Source of the DNA: Arabidopsis thaliana | Taxonomy: Eukaryota; Streptophyta; Magnoliopsida; Brassicales; Brassicaceae | DNA: 64,000 nt | Reading direction: 5' to 3' | Assembly: GCF_000001735.4 (NCBI RefSeq) | Contig: NC_003070.9 | Span: 29,497,971 to 29,561,970, forward strand | Part shown: piece by piece, positions 25,622-36,600 of the stretch | Position numbering within the stretch: the stretch's first letter is position 1 | Layout: each line of letters begins with the position of its first letter | Position numbers and translations under genes: made by a program | Notes under the pieces: model-generated | The model's database searches: none | What the model was told of the DNA's origin: nothing | The model's input: only the letters and a program-made list of their open reading frames with translations

Positions 25622-26097
25622 AAAAGTAGATATGCTTCAAAAGGAAAACAATATTAATAAAATGATATAAATTAGAAAAAATAAAATATGGTTTGGTAAA
25701 TATAATAATAAAAAGGAAAGCATTAATGTTTCCTTCATTTGTTGACTGAAAGAGAAGAATAAACTTAAATTGTTCAAACGAAAATTAAGAAGGAAATTTT
25801 ATGAATTAGAGTTTTAATTTCAACAACAACCACACATTTTTTTTGTGTCTCCTAGTCACTTATCAACAGAAAACATATAAGCGATCCATTCTCTTACATG
25901 TAGAGAATCTGAAATCAGAAAAGCTGTTATTATATTCATTTTTCTTTTTATTCGTGTCTCTCTTCTTCACTAAAGAATATATAAGATCTTAAGTCCACGA
26001 AAGAAACTGTAATGATTTGTGTTCTATTCTATCAAAAACGATGGAATGATTTGAAAAGAGAAATCTCATCTCTCATCGCATGAATCACAAAGCCCAC

Positions 26098-26336
26098 AAG
26101 GTCAGTTTTGTTTATCTCAACAATTTTCCCTTAGTGCTTTTTAGATAAATTACACGACTAGATCTTTTAACACGTTGTCTAAATTACACTTCATTTGTTG
26201 AAGGATCGCAAAGCCCAGGAGCCTTTCGTTAGATACTACTCATCATGTCACCAGATCTATGGCCAAGGTCAGTTTTGTTTATCTCAACATATTTTCTGTT
26301 AGTGCTTTTTGGATAAAGAATTTACACGAATAGATC
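26098..26336. repeat. Diverged direct duplication (about 70 bp units)
   Basis: 26098-26166 and 26264-26336 share aaggtcagttttgttt, atctcaaca, ttagtgcttttt and tagatct in the same order with small indels. The second copy follows atggcc directly, giving ATGGCCAAG|gtcagt, which resembles a start-codon exon with a 5' splice site. No downstream reading frame was found to support a gene. Confidence 0.55.
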
Positions 26337-27059
26337 TATAATATTTTAACTAACATGATGATCTATTACAAAACCCTAAGATAGCGTATCCATATTTATT
26401 GAAATTATCTTGTTTGTTGATTGAAATGCAATTTCTAGATTTTTATACATCACAAATTCACAACAACAAGAAAAATATGCTCTTATAATAATTTCAAACC
26501 TTGCTCATAAAATATAAAATCTACTATTTTCTTGCGAAATACCGTTAAGTCTAACGGTAGATTTTGAAACTGATAGATTTAAAAGATTGAATTTTTTTTT
26601 GTTAACTATTGTAGTGGATAAAAGATCTAGAAGATATGACCTCTTGCCACTTAGATTAAATACCTGCATACATAAAGGTACACCAACTTATGATCTATCT
26701 TAAATAGAATTTGTTGGATTACAATTTGGTATGCTTCTCAAAAAAGGACAATCCTAACTTGACTTGTATAGTATACAAATCCATATAACTTTACTGTAAA
26801 ATCCCAATCATAATTTAGCAGACACTAATATATTAATTTGAATCTGCTACTGACTTGGCGAAAAGATAGAACTAGAGAAGCAAATGTCGAAGGATTTTCA
26901 ACACCTTTACTTCCTTGGGATGAAACTTCATTTGTGGAAGAGATTTACTTTTCCCAGGTTAAAGACGCGATCATGTTTCTCAGACTGATTAGTAAAATGC
27001 ACCGGATTGTGACATTGATGGTTGAGATTTCCGCATGCCATTTATTTTGATTCCTTTTT

Positions 27060-27480
27060 TTTATTCGCTTGAATCATCTGAATATTTGAAAATATTGCTA
27101 CACTTATGGACACACGTTTCTCTTTCACATATCTTTGCAAGAAAAGATGCCAAAATAGGCTTTCTAGAGGCAACATCTTTGGACGTAGATGGTACTCTTA
27201 CAGATGGTGATCGTGAAAACAAACGGAGGAGTTTGTTTGTTGTACTCGGTCTAGTTCAAACCAAAACATCTTTGCAAATATGTATGGTTTGAGCTAGACC
27301 GATGTCAACAAACAAGCTGCTTCGTTTGTATTCACCATCAACATCTTTAAGAAACGCTGCACCACTCCTCTGGAAATACTATTTCGACATCTTCTCTTAA
27401 TCTCTTTCATAGATAGGTGAAGGGGCAACATGTGTTGATAAGTGTGGGGGCAATGTTTAGATGATTTAAGCGAAAACAAA
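27060..27480. ncRNA. Long imperfect foldback with miRNA-like core hairpin
   Basis: Two colinear inverted arms (about 27060-27263 and 27285-27480) surround a 21-nt loop. In the inner 66 positions (27198-27263 against 27285-27350) I count about 55 Watson-Crick pairs, 3 G:U wobbles and no gaps. Outer parts align with indels; shared blocks read left to right include cgctt.aatcatct, cacttat, tatct, agatg, aaatag and tttc.agagg. Such foldbacks can be diced into small RNAs, and young MIR genes arise this way. Expression is unknown, so the ncRNA type is an inference. The right arm lies directly 3' of the oxidosqualene cyclase fragment on the minus strand. Confidence 0.55.
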
Positions 27481-27559
27481 GAAAATGAAGCAAAAAAAAG
27501 TGGCACGAGGTTCAAGATTAGTTGGAAGAACTAGATTGATGGGAAACAACTTTCATTGT

Positions 27560-28263
27560 TGTAGATGAGCAAAAATGTCACGATCCAAGGCATCTTACTC
27601 GTCAGTTTACACGCATATTCTCGTCCTTCATCAGGACCTTCTCTGAGTATACGCAAGCATATGTAATTCAGTGCGGTGCAGAACATAAAGCTCTTGCCTT
27701 CAACATGTAACCCCCATCCACCATCATCGTTCTGCAAATTAAGGGAGAAAAACAGAACTCATGTGAGGATCTTCTCTGGTCAAGCTTCTTCTTTAAAATC
27801 TGCTGCAAGAATACAAGGTGACGATAGATATATCGAAGAATCTCTTCACGATGCTCAGCATCAAATATCTCCTCGAGATGTCCTATGAATCTGTGATATA
27901 CAGAAAAAAAATACATGCAGGAAAATTCTCTCCGTTTCATTGATTCCTCTTCATTATCCCTTCAATTTCTTATAATTTCTCGCGCAATAGAAACCTAAAT
28001 CTCTAATTCTAACCCTAAGAGTATTCGCCGATAGACGTAAAGTAAGAATCGAAAGGAAAACGAAGAAGAAACATACCAATGGAGGAAGGAAGAAGAGAGG
28101 TCCAGTGATTTCTCCAGGCCAGTGACCATCGGAGGCCTGCAAAGTCGAGAAGAAAGAAACTCCTCTCCGTAACGCATCCGTCGCGTTTCATGAGTTGTGC
28201 TTTCGCCGTCTTCAACCTTCACCGGCGGGATCACTTGCTCCACTTTTGCCTCCAATTCAAAAA
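27560..28263 (-). pseudogene. Truncated oxidosqualene cyclase fragment
   Basis: Homologous to exons 2-4 of PEN6 in inverted orientation: [43 protein letters not shown] and [12 protein letters not shown]. The first exon and everything after about residue 200 of a normal 760-residue cyclase are missing, including the catalytic DCTAE region. Lesions visible: about +2 bases near 28250 in the exon 2 start, a one-base deletion at about 28184 (ACG.CGACGG where the frame needs one more G), and a damaged start of the next exon near 27885, where extra bases containing a TAG lie between ATCACAG and GACATC. Exon order and QW-type motifs leave no doubt of the origin. It cannot encode an active cyclase. 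Probably At1g78480, sometimes annotated as a prenyltransferase-like gene. Confidence 0.85.
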
Positions 28264-30378
28264 CTGTGCCTACAGTCAAATCAACTGAGATCAAAATAAA
28301 AACATTCTTCGCGTTGAAAAGGAAAAAAAGAAGAAAAAAAGAAAAAAAGGGAAAGGAATAAAAACATGGTGTGAGTAATTGCACATGGCCCATTAACTTT
28401 TACGGCCCGAAATTAAAAAGCTTCATTTGAATAATTGTTTTTTCTTTACATTACGAAGAATTCCTTAAAATTATTAAATAATACATTTTTTTTTTTTCCC
28501 CTTAAAAATTAAAATGATACATTATTACCCTAAAAGATGCCAATCAAAAAATAAAGAGAGCTTTTCGTTCATGTACCAATCAAAGGTGGTGTCAAATAAT
28601 TGATGATAGTTGCCGACAAAAATAAAAAAATAATTGATGATAGTCAAAGACATTACTGTTTATGAAGAAGGCTTTTCTAAAAAGCTTTTTAATTATTGCT
28701 GAAATAAAAATTTAATCTCAACTATTAAAAAAATGCGTCTTTTACGAGTGCTAATTTATATTTAAACACCGAAAATTTTCAAAAAATCTATTTGAATTTT
28801 TGATATAGTACATAGTTATAAGTTAATATAAATATTAGTCAATGCTAATGATTACTGAGTCATATGACTCATGAATATTAACGTGACATATTTTTTAACT
28901 AAATCGATGCCGTTTAGTTATTTTGAATTTAATTTTCTTTTTTAAAATTAGCAAAAATTGAATTCAAAATAGCAAAATAACGTTGGTTTAGTTGAAGAAT
29001 ATACCACGTCAATACACATGTATCATTTGACTCAACAATCGTTAGAATTGACTAACATTTGTTAACGTTAACTCATAATTACGCAATACGTCAACAGTTT
29101 AGGTAGGTTTTTTGAAAATTTTACATGTTTAGGTATAAATCAACATTTCTCGTTTATACCGATTGAAAAACACATTCTCTAAATAGTCGAGATTGAAAAA
29201 AATATTTTCCCCCATTTTCTATAATGCTATAATTTATTCTAAACAGTAGACAAACTCGTCTTTGATGCATACCAATAATATAAAATATCGAGGAGACACA
29301 TTAGTGGATCCTTCAAGGACGAGTTGGTCGATTTGAGATAAGGAAGACAATATTTATTGACCCTCTTTGGCTTTCAATTTTGTTTGCTAATGGTTAGGGT
29401 TTATTATTATTTTTGGTTTAATATGATGCAAGTTTAAATAGGTAACTCGGTTTGGTTTATTTTATTTCGTTGGTTTCGACTATCACATCGATCTATAATG
29501 TCAAATTTACAATCAAATTCTTTTAAAACTTTTTTTTTTTTATAACTTATTTTAGTTTTATAAGGAATATACGGATTTCTCAAACAAACAAGAAAAGGTG
29601 TTATTTGAACACTTGGAAAGAATTCAAATTTTTTTTATAGTAGTTTTCCCGTTAAAAGTTCACATAAAAATATATCATCAATGTAAGACGATATTCAGGG
29701 AAATTGAAGATATTGGGTGCCTGACATGTGACAATATATGACAGCTTCTGTCGGTCCTGTTTCTTGTTTGTCACATGCGATTGCTTGGGGATTGTGATTT
29801 ATAACCACACAACTTATGGTACTTTGATATATGTAAATGGCGACGATGATTTTTTTTCTGTTGATGATTGACGTATTATTGTGAATCTTGTTTTCTTTTA
29901 TATGTTTCGTCTATCTCTTACAAAATTTGTTGATTTCCAACTTTTCATCATTTTAGTTTTTGACAATTATATATGTGTAAGAGGATTGGTGAATCATCAG
30001 TGATTTTCTTACTTTTCATATGCTTTCCAACTCTTCATCATCATAAATTTTTAATATTCACACTCCCTAGACTGGTCACAGCCAAAAGATCTCAAAAATC
30101 TGACCCGGACAAGTATACTAATAAAAGGAAAAAATATTGGGAGATATAGTGTCATGCATGGTGTGCAAGAGAAAAAACTATTAATTAATGTAGCTTATTA
30201 ATCTAGAACTTGCTATATACTAGAACAATTAAAACGTGACTGAAAATTTAGTACTTAATCTCTACAACACTATAACATCCACATATATTAATTTCTTCAA
30301 TTAACCTTGATAAGAGTTAAAAAAGTAAAAAACATCGAGAAGAGTTGTAGCTGTGGTCAACACTTGAGAGGCAGCACG
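28264..30378. other. Intergenic region upstream of CYP708A3
   Basis: AT-rich DNA between the cyclase fragment and the P450 gene. It includes a 17-bp duplication around a short A-rich insert (28594-28644) and long T or A runs near 28487 and 29530. It should hold the CYP708A3 promoter. No coding segment was recognised. Confidence 0.55.
28594..28644. repeat. Short A-rich insertion with exact 17-bp direct repeats
   Basis: aaataattgatgatagt occurs at 28594-28610 and 28628-28644 without mismatch. The 17-base insert is tgccgacaaaaataaaa. Its core gccgacaaaaataa also occurs at 20114-20127, so this is a recurring tail sequence rather than random filler. Confidence 0.7.
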
Positions 30379-32421
30379 ATGAGCTCCATATGGAACGTTG
30401 CAATGTTGATGGTAGCTTTGGTGGTTGTGAGGATCAGCCACTGGCTTTACCGATGGTCAAACCCTAAGTGCCCTGGCAAGTTACCACCTGGATCGATGGG
30501 TTTTCCAATCATTGGAGAGACTCTCGATTTCTTTAAGCCTTGTGGAGTCGAAGGTATCCCAACCTTTGTTAAGAAGAGGATGATAAGGTTAGATTTCAAT
30601 AATATGTAACGTACGGGAAGAGATTTTGTATATATATGGTAAGTTTTGTGTTTGTATGAATCTTTCTAGGTATGGGCCGTTGTTTCGAACAAACATTTTT
30701 GGTTCCAAAACCGTGGTTTCGACAGATCCGGATGTGATCCACCAGATTTTCCGGCAAGAGAACACGTCTTTTGAGCTAGGCTATCCAGACATATTTGTGA
30801 AAGTATTTGGAAAAGATAATTTGTTCTTGAAGGAAGTGTTCATCCACAAGTACCTCCAAAAAATCACTATGCAAATTCTTGGCTCCGAGGGTTTGAAGCA
30901 AACAATGTTAGGAAACATGGACAAAGCAACCCGCGACCATATTAGGTCCATTGCTAGCCAGGGGAGCTTCAATGTTCGTAAAGAAGTTGAAAACGTAAGT
31001 TTACACATCTTCATTTTTGTCTTTACCAATTTCAGCTCGTACCAAGAAAATCTTCCTTAATATTGCAGTTGGTAGTAGCGTACATGACACCAAAGCTGAT
31101 AAGTAACCTTAAACCAGAGACGCAATCAAAGCTTATAGATAATCTCAACGCCTTCAATCTTGATTGGTTTAAGTCCTTCTTAAGACTCTCTACTTGGAAA
31201 GCTGTCACCAAAGCCCTCAAGGTGACTTAAAACATTTCCTTTTTAGTTTTTTGGAACTTTTTATATTTAGTAATAATAAGTAGCACATGTTTTCTCAACT
31301 AATTGCTTGTTGTATTCAGTCACGCGAAGAAGCTATCCAGGTGATGAAAGACGTTCTCATGATGAGAAAAGAGACGCGAGAGAAGCAAGAAGACTTCCTT
31401 AACACGCTTCTAGAAGAACTGGAGAAAGACGGTAGCTTTTTCGACCAAGGATCGGCTATAAATCTCATCTTCCTTCTGGCGTTTGCCTTGAGAGAAGGTA
31501 CCTCTAGTTGTACTGCTTTGGCCGTGAAGTTCATATCCAAAGACCCGAAAGTGCTTGCAGAGCTCAAGGTAATATATAAAGAAACATGTATATATGGCTA
31601 TCGTCTTTAAGAACAAGTGTGGATGGATTTGATAGAGTCATATATATTGTGGCACAGCGTGAGCATAAGGCAATTGTAGACAACAGAAAAGATAAGGAAG
31701 CTGGAGTTAGCTGGGAAGAATATAGACACAACATGACTTTCACCAACATGGTAGATTAAATACCCCCATCTATATATATACATATTTGTATGAGATATTT
31801 ACAAGTGGAAGATATGACATTAATCTATAGGTTAGCAATGAGGTGCTTCGCCTAGCAAACACGACCCCTTTGTTGTTTCGAAAGGCGGTGCAAGATGTTG
31901 AGATCAAAGGCAAGTACTACTTGGAAGTTATACATGTATGTATAAAAATATTCTCTGAATCACTAGAAGAAACTTTAATCCTGGGCAGGATATACAATTC
32001 CGGCTGGTTGGATTGTGGCGGTTGCACCTTCAGCGGTTCATTTTGATCCTGCAATCTATGAGAACCCATTTGAGTTTAATCCATGGAGATGGGAGGTCTT
32101 AGTGATACACTTACTATAATTTTCAGCTGCTCTATTTTTTCTCTTTCTCCATCATCCTTTGTAAACCTATAGATGGGATTTGGTTGGTTGTGGCAGGGGA
32201 AAGAAATGATTTGGGGATCTAAAACGTTCATGGCGTTTGGATATGGAGTTAGACTTTGTGTAGGTGCAGAGTTTTCACGGCTTCAAATGGCAATCTTCCT
32301 CCATCATCTTGTGGCATATTACGATTTCTCAATGGTCCAAGACTCCGAGATCATTCGTTCACCATTCCATCAATACACCAAGGATCTGCTTATAAACATC
32401 TCTCAGTCTCCTACCAAGTGA
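30379..32421 (+). CDS. CYP708A3: Cytochrome P450, CYP708A family
   Basis: Membrane-anchored monooxygenase of the Brassicaceae CYP708A family, whose member CYP708A2 hydroxylates thalianol. Eight exons: 30379-30587, 30670-30994, 31069-31221, 31320-31568, 31658-31750, 31831-31909, 31989-32095 and 32197-32421, giving 479 residues. It has an N-terminal membrane anchor and the proline hinge CPGKLPPGSMGFPIIGE. ExxR is at 347-350 (EVLR), FNPWRW at 399-404, and the haem loop FGYGVRLCVG carries Cys426. The I-helix reads ALREGTSS (285-292), departing from the usual AGxDTT but keeping an acid and a Thr. Intron 6 has a GC donor (ATCAAAG|gcaagt); no nearby GT keeps the frame. It lies 1.25 kb upstream of PEN6 on the same strand, which suggests a triterpene substrate. 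Corresponds to At1g78490. Confidence 0.94.
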
Positions 32422-33017
32422 ACCATGCATGCAGTTTCCAAATCTTAATAATCAGATCATTATATGCAATAATCTCATTTCCTGCTTCCGCAAAATCTCT
32501 GGAGTCTTTTTATATGTAATATGCGATCTCTATAATTTTTAAAAAGTATCTATCTTGTCAAATGAGTTAAACTTTGTTTATATATGTCTTGAATCTGATC
32601 ACATGCATGGGTTCCTAATTCTATGTACTCTTTGCGGCTGTTTCTGTACTGATGACTTAAAAGTCACTCCAATGATTCATATTTTTTTTTGTACTAATTG
32701 CTCCGTTAGTTCTATACTCCCAACTACATCACGTACATAGATGAAGGAATTTAATCTGAAATAATAATAAATGAATAAATAAATAAATATTGTGAAATAA
32801 GTCGAAAAATATGGATGAAGAAGCCATATCAATTGGTAATTTATACTTTTGCTGTCAAAAATAAAATAAAACTGGTAATATTTTTTTTCCGCTAAATTTA
32901 TGAGTTATTGCAAATCGCATTAATGGACTAATTTATGGTCAAGTGCGCACATATACCCAAACGTTTTGAAAACAATAAAAACATTACTCCATATAGATTT
33001 ACGTTTGGACATAGGGA

Positions 33018-33094
33018 TTTGATGGATTTAGTCACTATTTATTACTTTATTTGATGGATTTAGTCACTATTTATTACTTTATTTGATGGATTTA
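33018..33094. repeat. 32-bp tandem repeat, about 2.4 copies
   Basis: The unit tttgatggatttagtcacta... begins at 33018, 33050 and 33082. The first two copies are identical over 32 bp; the third is partial (13 bp). It lies about 600 bp upstream of the PEN6 start codon. Confidence 0.9.
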
Positions 33095-33285
33095 AATAAC
33101 TTTTATTATTATTATATATGACTTTTTTTAGGAAAGAGAATATTTAATTTATTATAAATTTTGTTAGATGTTAATTTTAAAATTTAATGAAAATAAGTAG
33201 AAAAATAGACAAAAATTATGTCTAGCTTAATGTTATGCCTTTCCGATATGATGAAAACAAAGTATGTCCCATAGATATTTGTTTA

Positions 33286-33535
33286 AGATTTTTTTTTTTT
33301 TAATCATAATACCATAATGAAATCTAATGAAAGTTTGAGAGAAAAGGCACATGTCACAAAGAAAAGGCACTTCTATTAGTTTAATTGAATTTTATTTTAT
33401 TTATTATATAAGATTTAATGTTATCTCTTTCAAAAAAAGAATGATAGAAGCAAAAATGTATCTCCTTGATAGTTTCAAGATATTTTTTTAATATATAATA
33501 AAATTTAATAGAAGTTTGAGAGGAAAGACACATAT
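33286..33535. repeat. Diverged direct duplication in the PEN6 upstream region
   Basis: About 33286-33350 and 33476-33535 share, in order, aagat plus a T run, then aat.aaat.taat..aagtttgagag.aaag.cacat. The copies differ at scattered bases and in T-run length, so this is an older duplication than the adjacent 32-bp repeat. Confidence 0.5.
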
Positions 33536-33675
33536 TAGAAGAGGGATGCTAGGTGTCATCTTTCTCAGTGTGAGCTTGCGTTCAGAAACCTTACACAATA
33601 TGATGGCATTATTTATACGTGCTCCAATGTTTTACATGCATGTTCTTGTTGACTTTCTAAAAGGTTTGATACAAA

Positions 33676-36600
33676 ATGTGGAGGCTGAAGATCGGGGCTA
33701 AGGGCGGAGATGAGACTCACTTATTCACCACCAACAACTACACCGGAAGGCAGACTTGGGAGTTTGATGCCGATGCATGCTCTCCAGAGGAACTCGCTGA
33801 GGTCGATGAAGCTCGTCAGAATTTCTCCATAAACCGATCACGTTTCAAGATCAGTGCTGATCTCCTTTGGCGAATGCAGGTAAGCTTTAATTTTAACATG
33901 CATGATGATAATGAGAAAGTTCGGGACTTGATCTCTTGGGAGACACTACCATGTTAGTTAGTTGCAGCAGTAAAACTTGCATTTGGTTGAATATAAGTTT
34001 GTGTGTTTGGATGGATTTTAATAGTTCCTGAGGGAGAAGAAGTTCGAGCAGAAGATTCCGAGAGTGGAGATAGGAGATGCGGAAAATATAACGTACAAAG
34101 ACGCAAAGACGGCACTGAGAAGAGGGATACTCTATTTCAAGGCATTGCAAGCTGAGGATGGACATTGGCCTGCTGAAAACTCTGGTTGCTTGTTCTTCGA
34201 AGCTCCCTTTGTGAGCTATTCTTCACTCTCTCTACTAATACTATACTATTCTTTTGTTTTCTATTCATTAAATATATATGTAAAGTGTAATGATATGGTA
34301 CTTTTAGGTCATATGCTTGTACATCACTGGACATTTGGAGAAAATCTTGACTTTGGAACATCGCAAAGAACTATTGCGTTACATGTACAACCATCAGGTG
34401 AACTTATTATGTAACACATTTGATCACATATAGCTTCTTTTTAGTGATAAGCCCCTCTCTGATCTTTACTATGATAGTTTTCTGACGTTAACTACGAGGA
34501 TAATTATTTTGGTTTATAGAACGAAGATGGTGGGTGGGGAATACACGTGGAAGGCCAAAGCGCTATGTTCTGCACAGTCATCAACTACATTTGCCTACGG
34601 ATTCTGGGAGTAGAAGCAGATCTTGATGATATTAAAGGAAGTGGTTGTGCAAGGGCTCGTAAGTGGATCCTCGATCACGGTGGTGCTACTTATACGCCCT
34701 TGATCGGAAAAGCTTGGTTATCGGTATTATGCATGGCGGAATACTTATTTTATTGAAAAAAAAATAGTCTTATTATTTTCGAGGAGTTTTTTTTTTCAGT
34801 TGTATCATGGATTGTTTTGTGCCAATCAGATTCTTGGAGTGTATGATTGGTCAGGTTGCAAACCAATACCGCCTGAGGTGTGGATGCTCCCTACTTTTTC
34901 GCCCTTCAACGGAGGTTCCACTTCCACATTCTATTCTATAAATTGTTATGGTTTTGTTATATTTGCTTACTGGAGTATATATATGATCGGTCCAAGCATG
35001 TCTCTAATCAACATGTTTGTTAACAGGTACTCTATGGATTTATTTCCGGGACATTTTTATGGGAGTGTCATACTTGTATGGTAAGAAATTTGTAGCTACA
35101 CCAACACCTCTCATTTTACAGCTTCGGGAAGAGCTTTATCCTCAACCTTATGACAAAATCTTATGGAGTCAAGCTCGCAATCAGTGCGCAAAGGTAAAAA
35201 GTTGAAAAGTACATGAGACCAATGAAGTATCACATAATAATAATAATAAATGACATGATGCAGGAAGATCTCTACTATCCACAGTCATTTTTACAAGAAA
35301 TGTTTTGGAAATGTGTTCATATATTGTCAGAGAATATCCTGAATCGATGGCCTTGCAACAAGCTTATCAGGCAAAAAGCTCTTCGAACCACAATGGAACT
35401 TCTTCATTATCAAGATGAAGCCAGCCGTTACTTTACCGGTGGATGTGTGCCTAAGGTAAAATTTCCTCAATATACCGTATTAGTACAAATCATAACTAGT
35501 ACTATAACACTGTTCTTTGATTTTTGATATATAGCCGTTTCATATGCTTGCTTGTTGGGTAGAAGACCCCGACGGTGATTATTTTAAGAAACATCTTGCT
35601 CGAGTCCCGGATTACATATGGATTGGGGAGGATGGTCTGAAAATCCAAGTTAGTCATAAACTAAAGAGTATATATATTTTTTACTCTGTTTTGAAAATGT
35701 TGAGTTTTTAAATTAGAGAATGTCATTTGGTGCAGTCTTTTGGTAGCCAACTGTGGGATACAGCATTCTCACTTCAAGTCATGTTAGCTTATCAAGATGT
35801 TGATGACGATGATGATGAGATTAGATCAACGTTAATCAAAGGATACAGTTTCTTGAATAAATCTCAGCTTACACAAAATCCTCCTGGTGACCATAGAAAA
35901 ATGTTGAAAGACATTGCGAAAGGAGGATGGACATTTTCGGACCAAGACCAAGGATGGCCTGTTTCGGATTGTACTGCTGAGAGTTTAGAGGTTCTGACTC
36001 CAATGGTTATTAGTTTTTTAATTAAAGTACCCTTTTACCATCAATCAACTAACATTTGAGGATTAAACGCGGTTTACACTTGGCTGGCCAGTGTTGCCTT
36101 GTCTTTGGAAGCATGCCATCGGAGTTGATTGGCGAGAAAATGGATGTAGAGAGGCTCTATGATGCCGTTAATTTACTTCTCTATTTTCAGGTATTATAAT
36201 TTTATAACCAAAACTCCACAACGGCTAGTGATTAGTGATATTAATTTGTTACAAAATTTTAACAGAGCAAAAATGGAGGTATAACAGTGTGGGAGGCAGC
36301 TCGTGGAAGAACATGGTTAGAGGTAGTTATTTTAATTTGTCTTACTAGTTTGTGTTTTTTAGTGTAATACTAATGGCTCAAAATAAATTTCAGTGGCTTA
36401 GTCCAGTGGAGTTTATGGAAGACACAATCGTCGAGCATGAGTACTATCTTTACCACATCAATTTTTTTGTTTTCTTTTCTTTTGAAAAATGAATGATTTA
36501 TACTATGGAATATATGGAGCTTTGTTTAGGTATGTAGAATGTACGGGGTCAGCGATAGTGGCATTGGCTCGGTTCTTGAAGGAGTTTCCGGAGCACAGAA

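Larger units (their letters stand above)
25027..27059. other. Repeat-rich intergenic region upstream of the foldback
   Basis: AT-rich DNA between the F-box gene and the inverted repeat. It contains a 10-bp-duplication insertion (25574-25621), a diverged direct duplication (26098-26336) and the inverse copy of the taacggtatttcgc motif (26534-26547). A 70-codon frame at 26838-27050 shows no family motif I recognise; part of it may belong to the outer left arm of the foldback. Confidence 0.5.
32422..33675 (+). promoter_or_regulatory. CYP708A3 3' flank and PEN6 promoter region
   Basis: Very AT-rich. It holds a 32-bp tandem repeat (33018-33094) and a diverged direct duplication near 33286-33350 and 33476-33535. 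These lie within 700 bp of the PEN6 start, so they probably form part of its promoter. No coding segment was recognised. Confidence 0.55.

Noticed and set aside
28470-28525. Possible poly-T insertion with aataatacatt/aatgatacatt repeats
   Set aside because: The repeats are AT-rich with a mismatch, and the length is not beyond chance in such sequence.
29522-29536. Long T run as a possible further micro-insertion
   Set aside because: No flanking direct repeat could be found; the same is true of the runs near 8442 and 22591.
32828-32885. tgctgtcaaaaataaaataaaa between tggtaat repeats
   Set aside because: The body resembles the other tails, but the 7-bp repeat is too short to claim an insertion.
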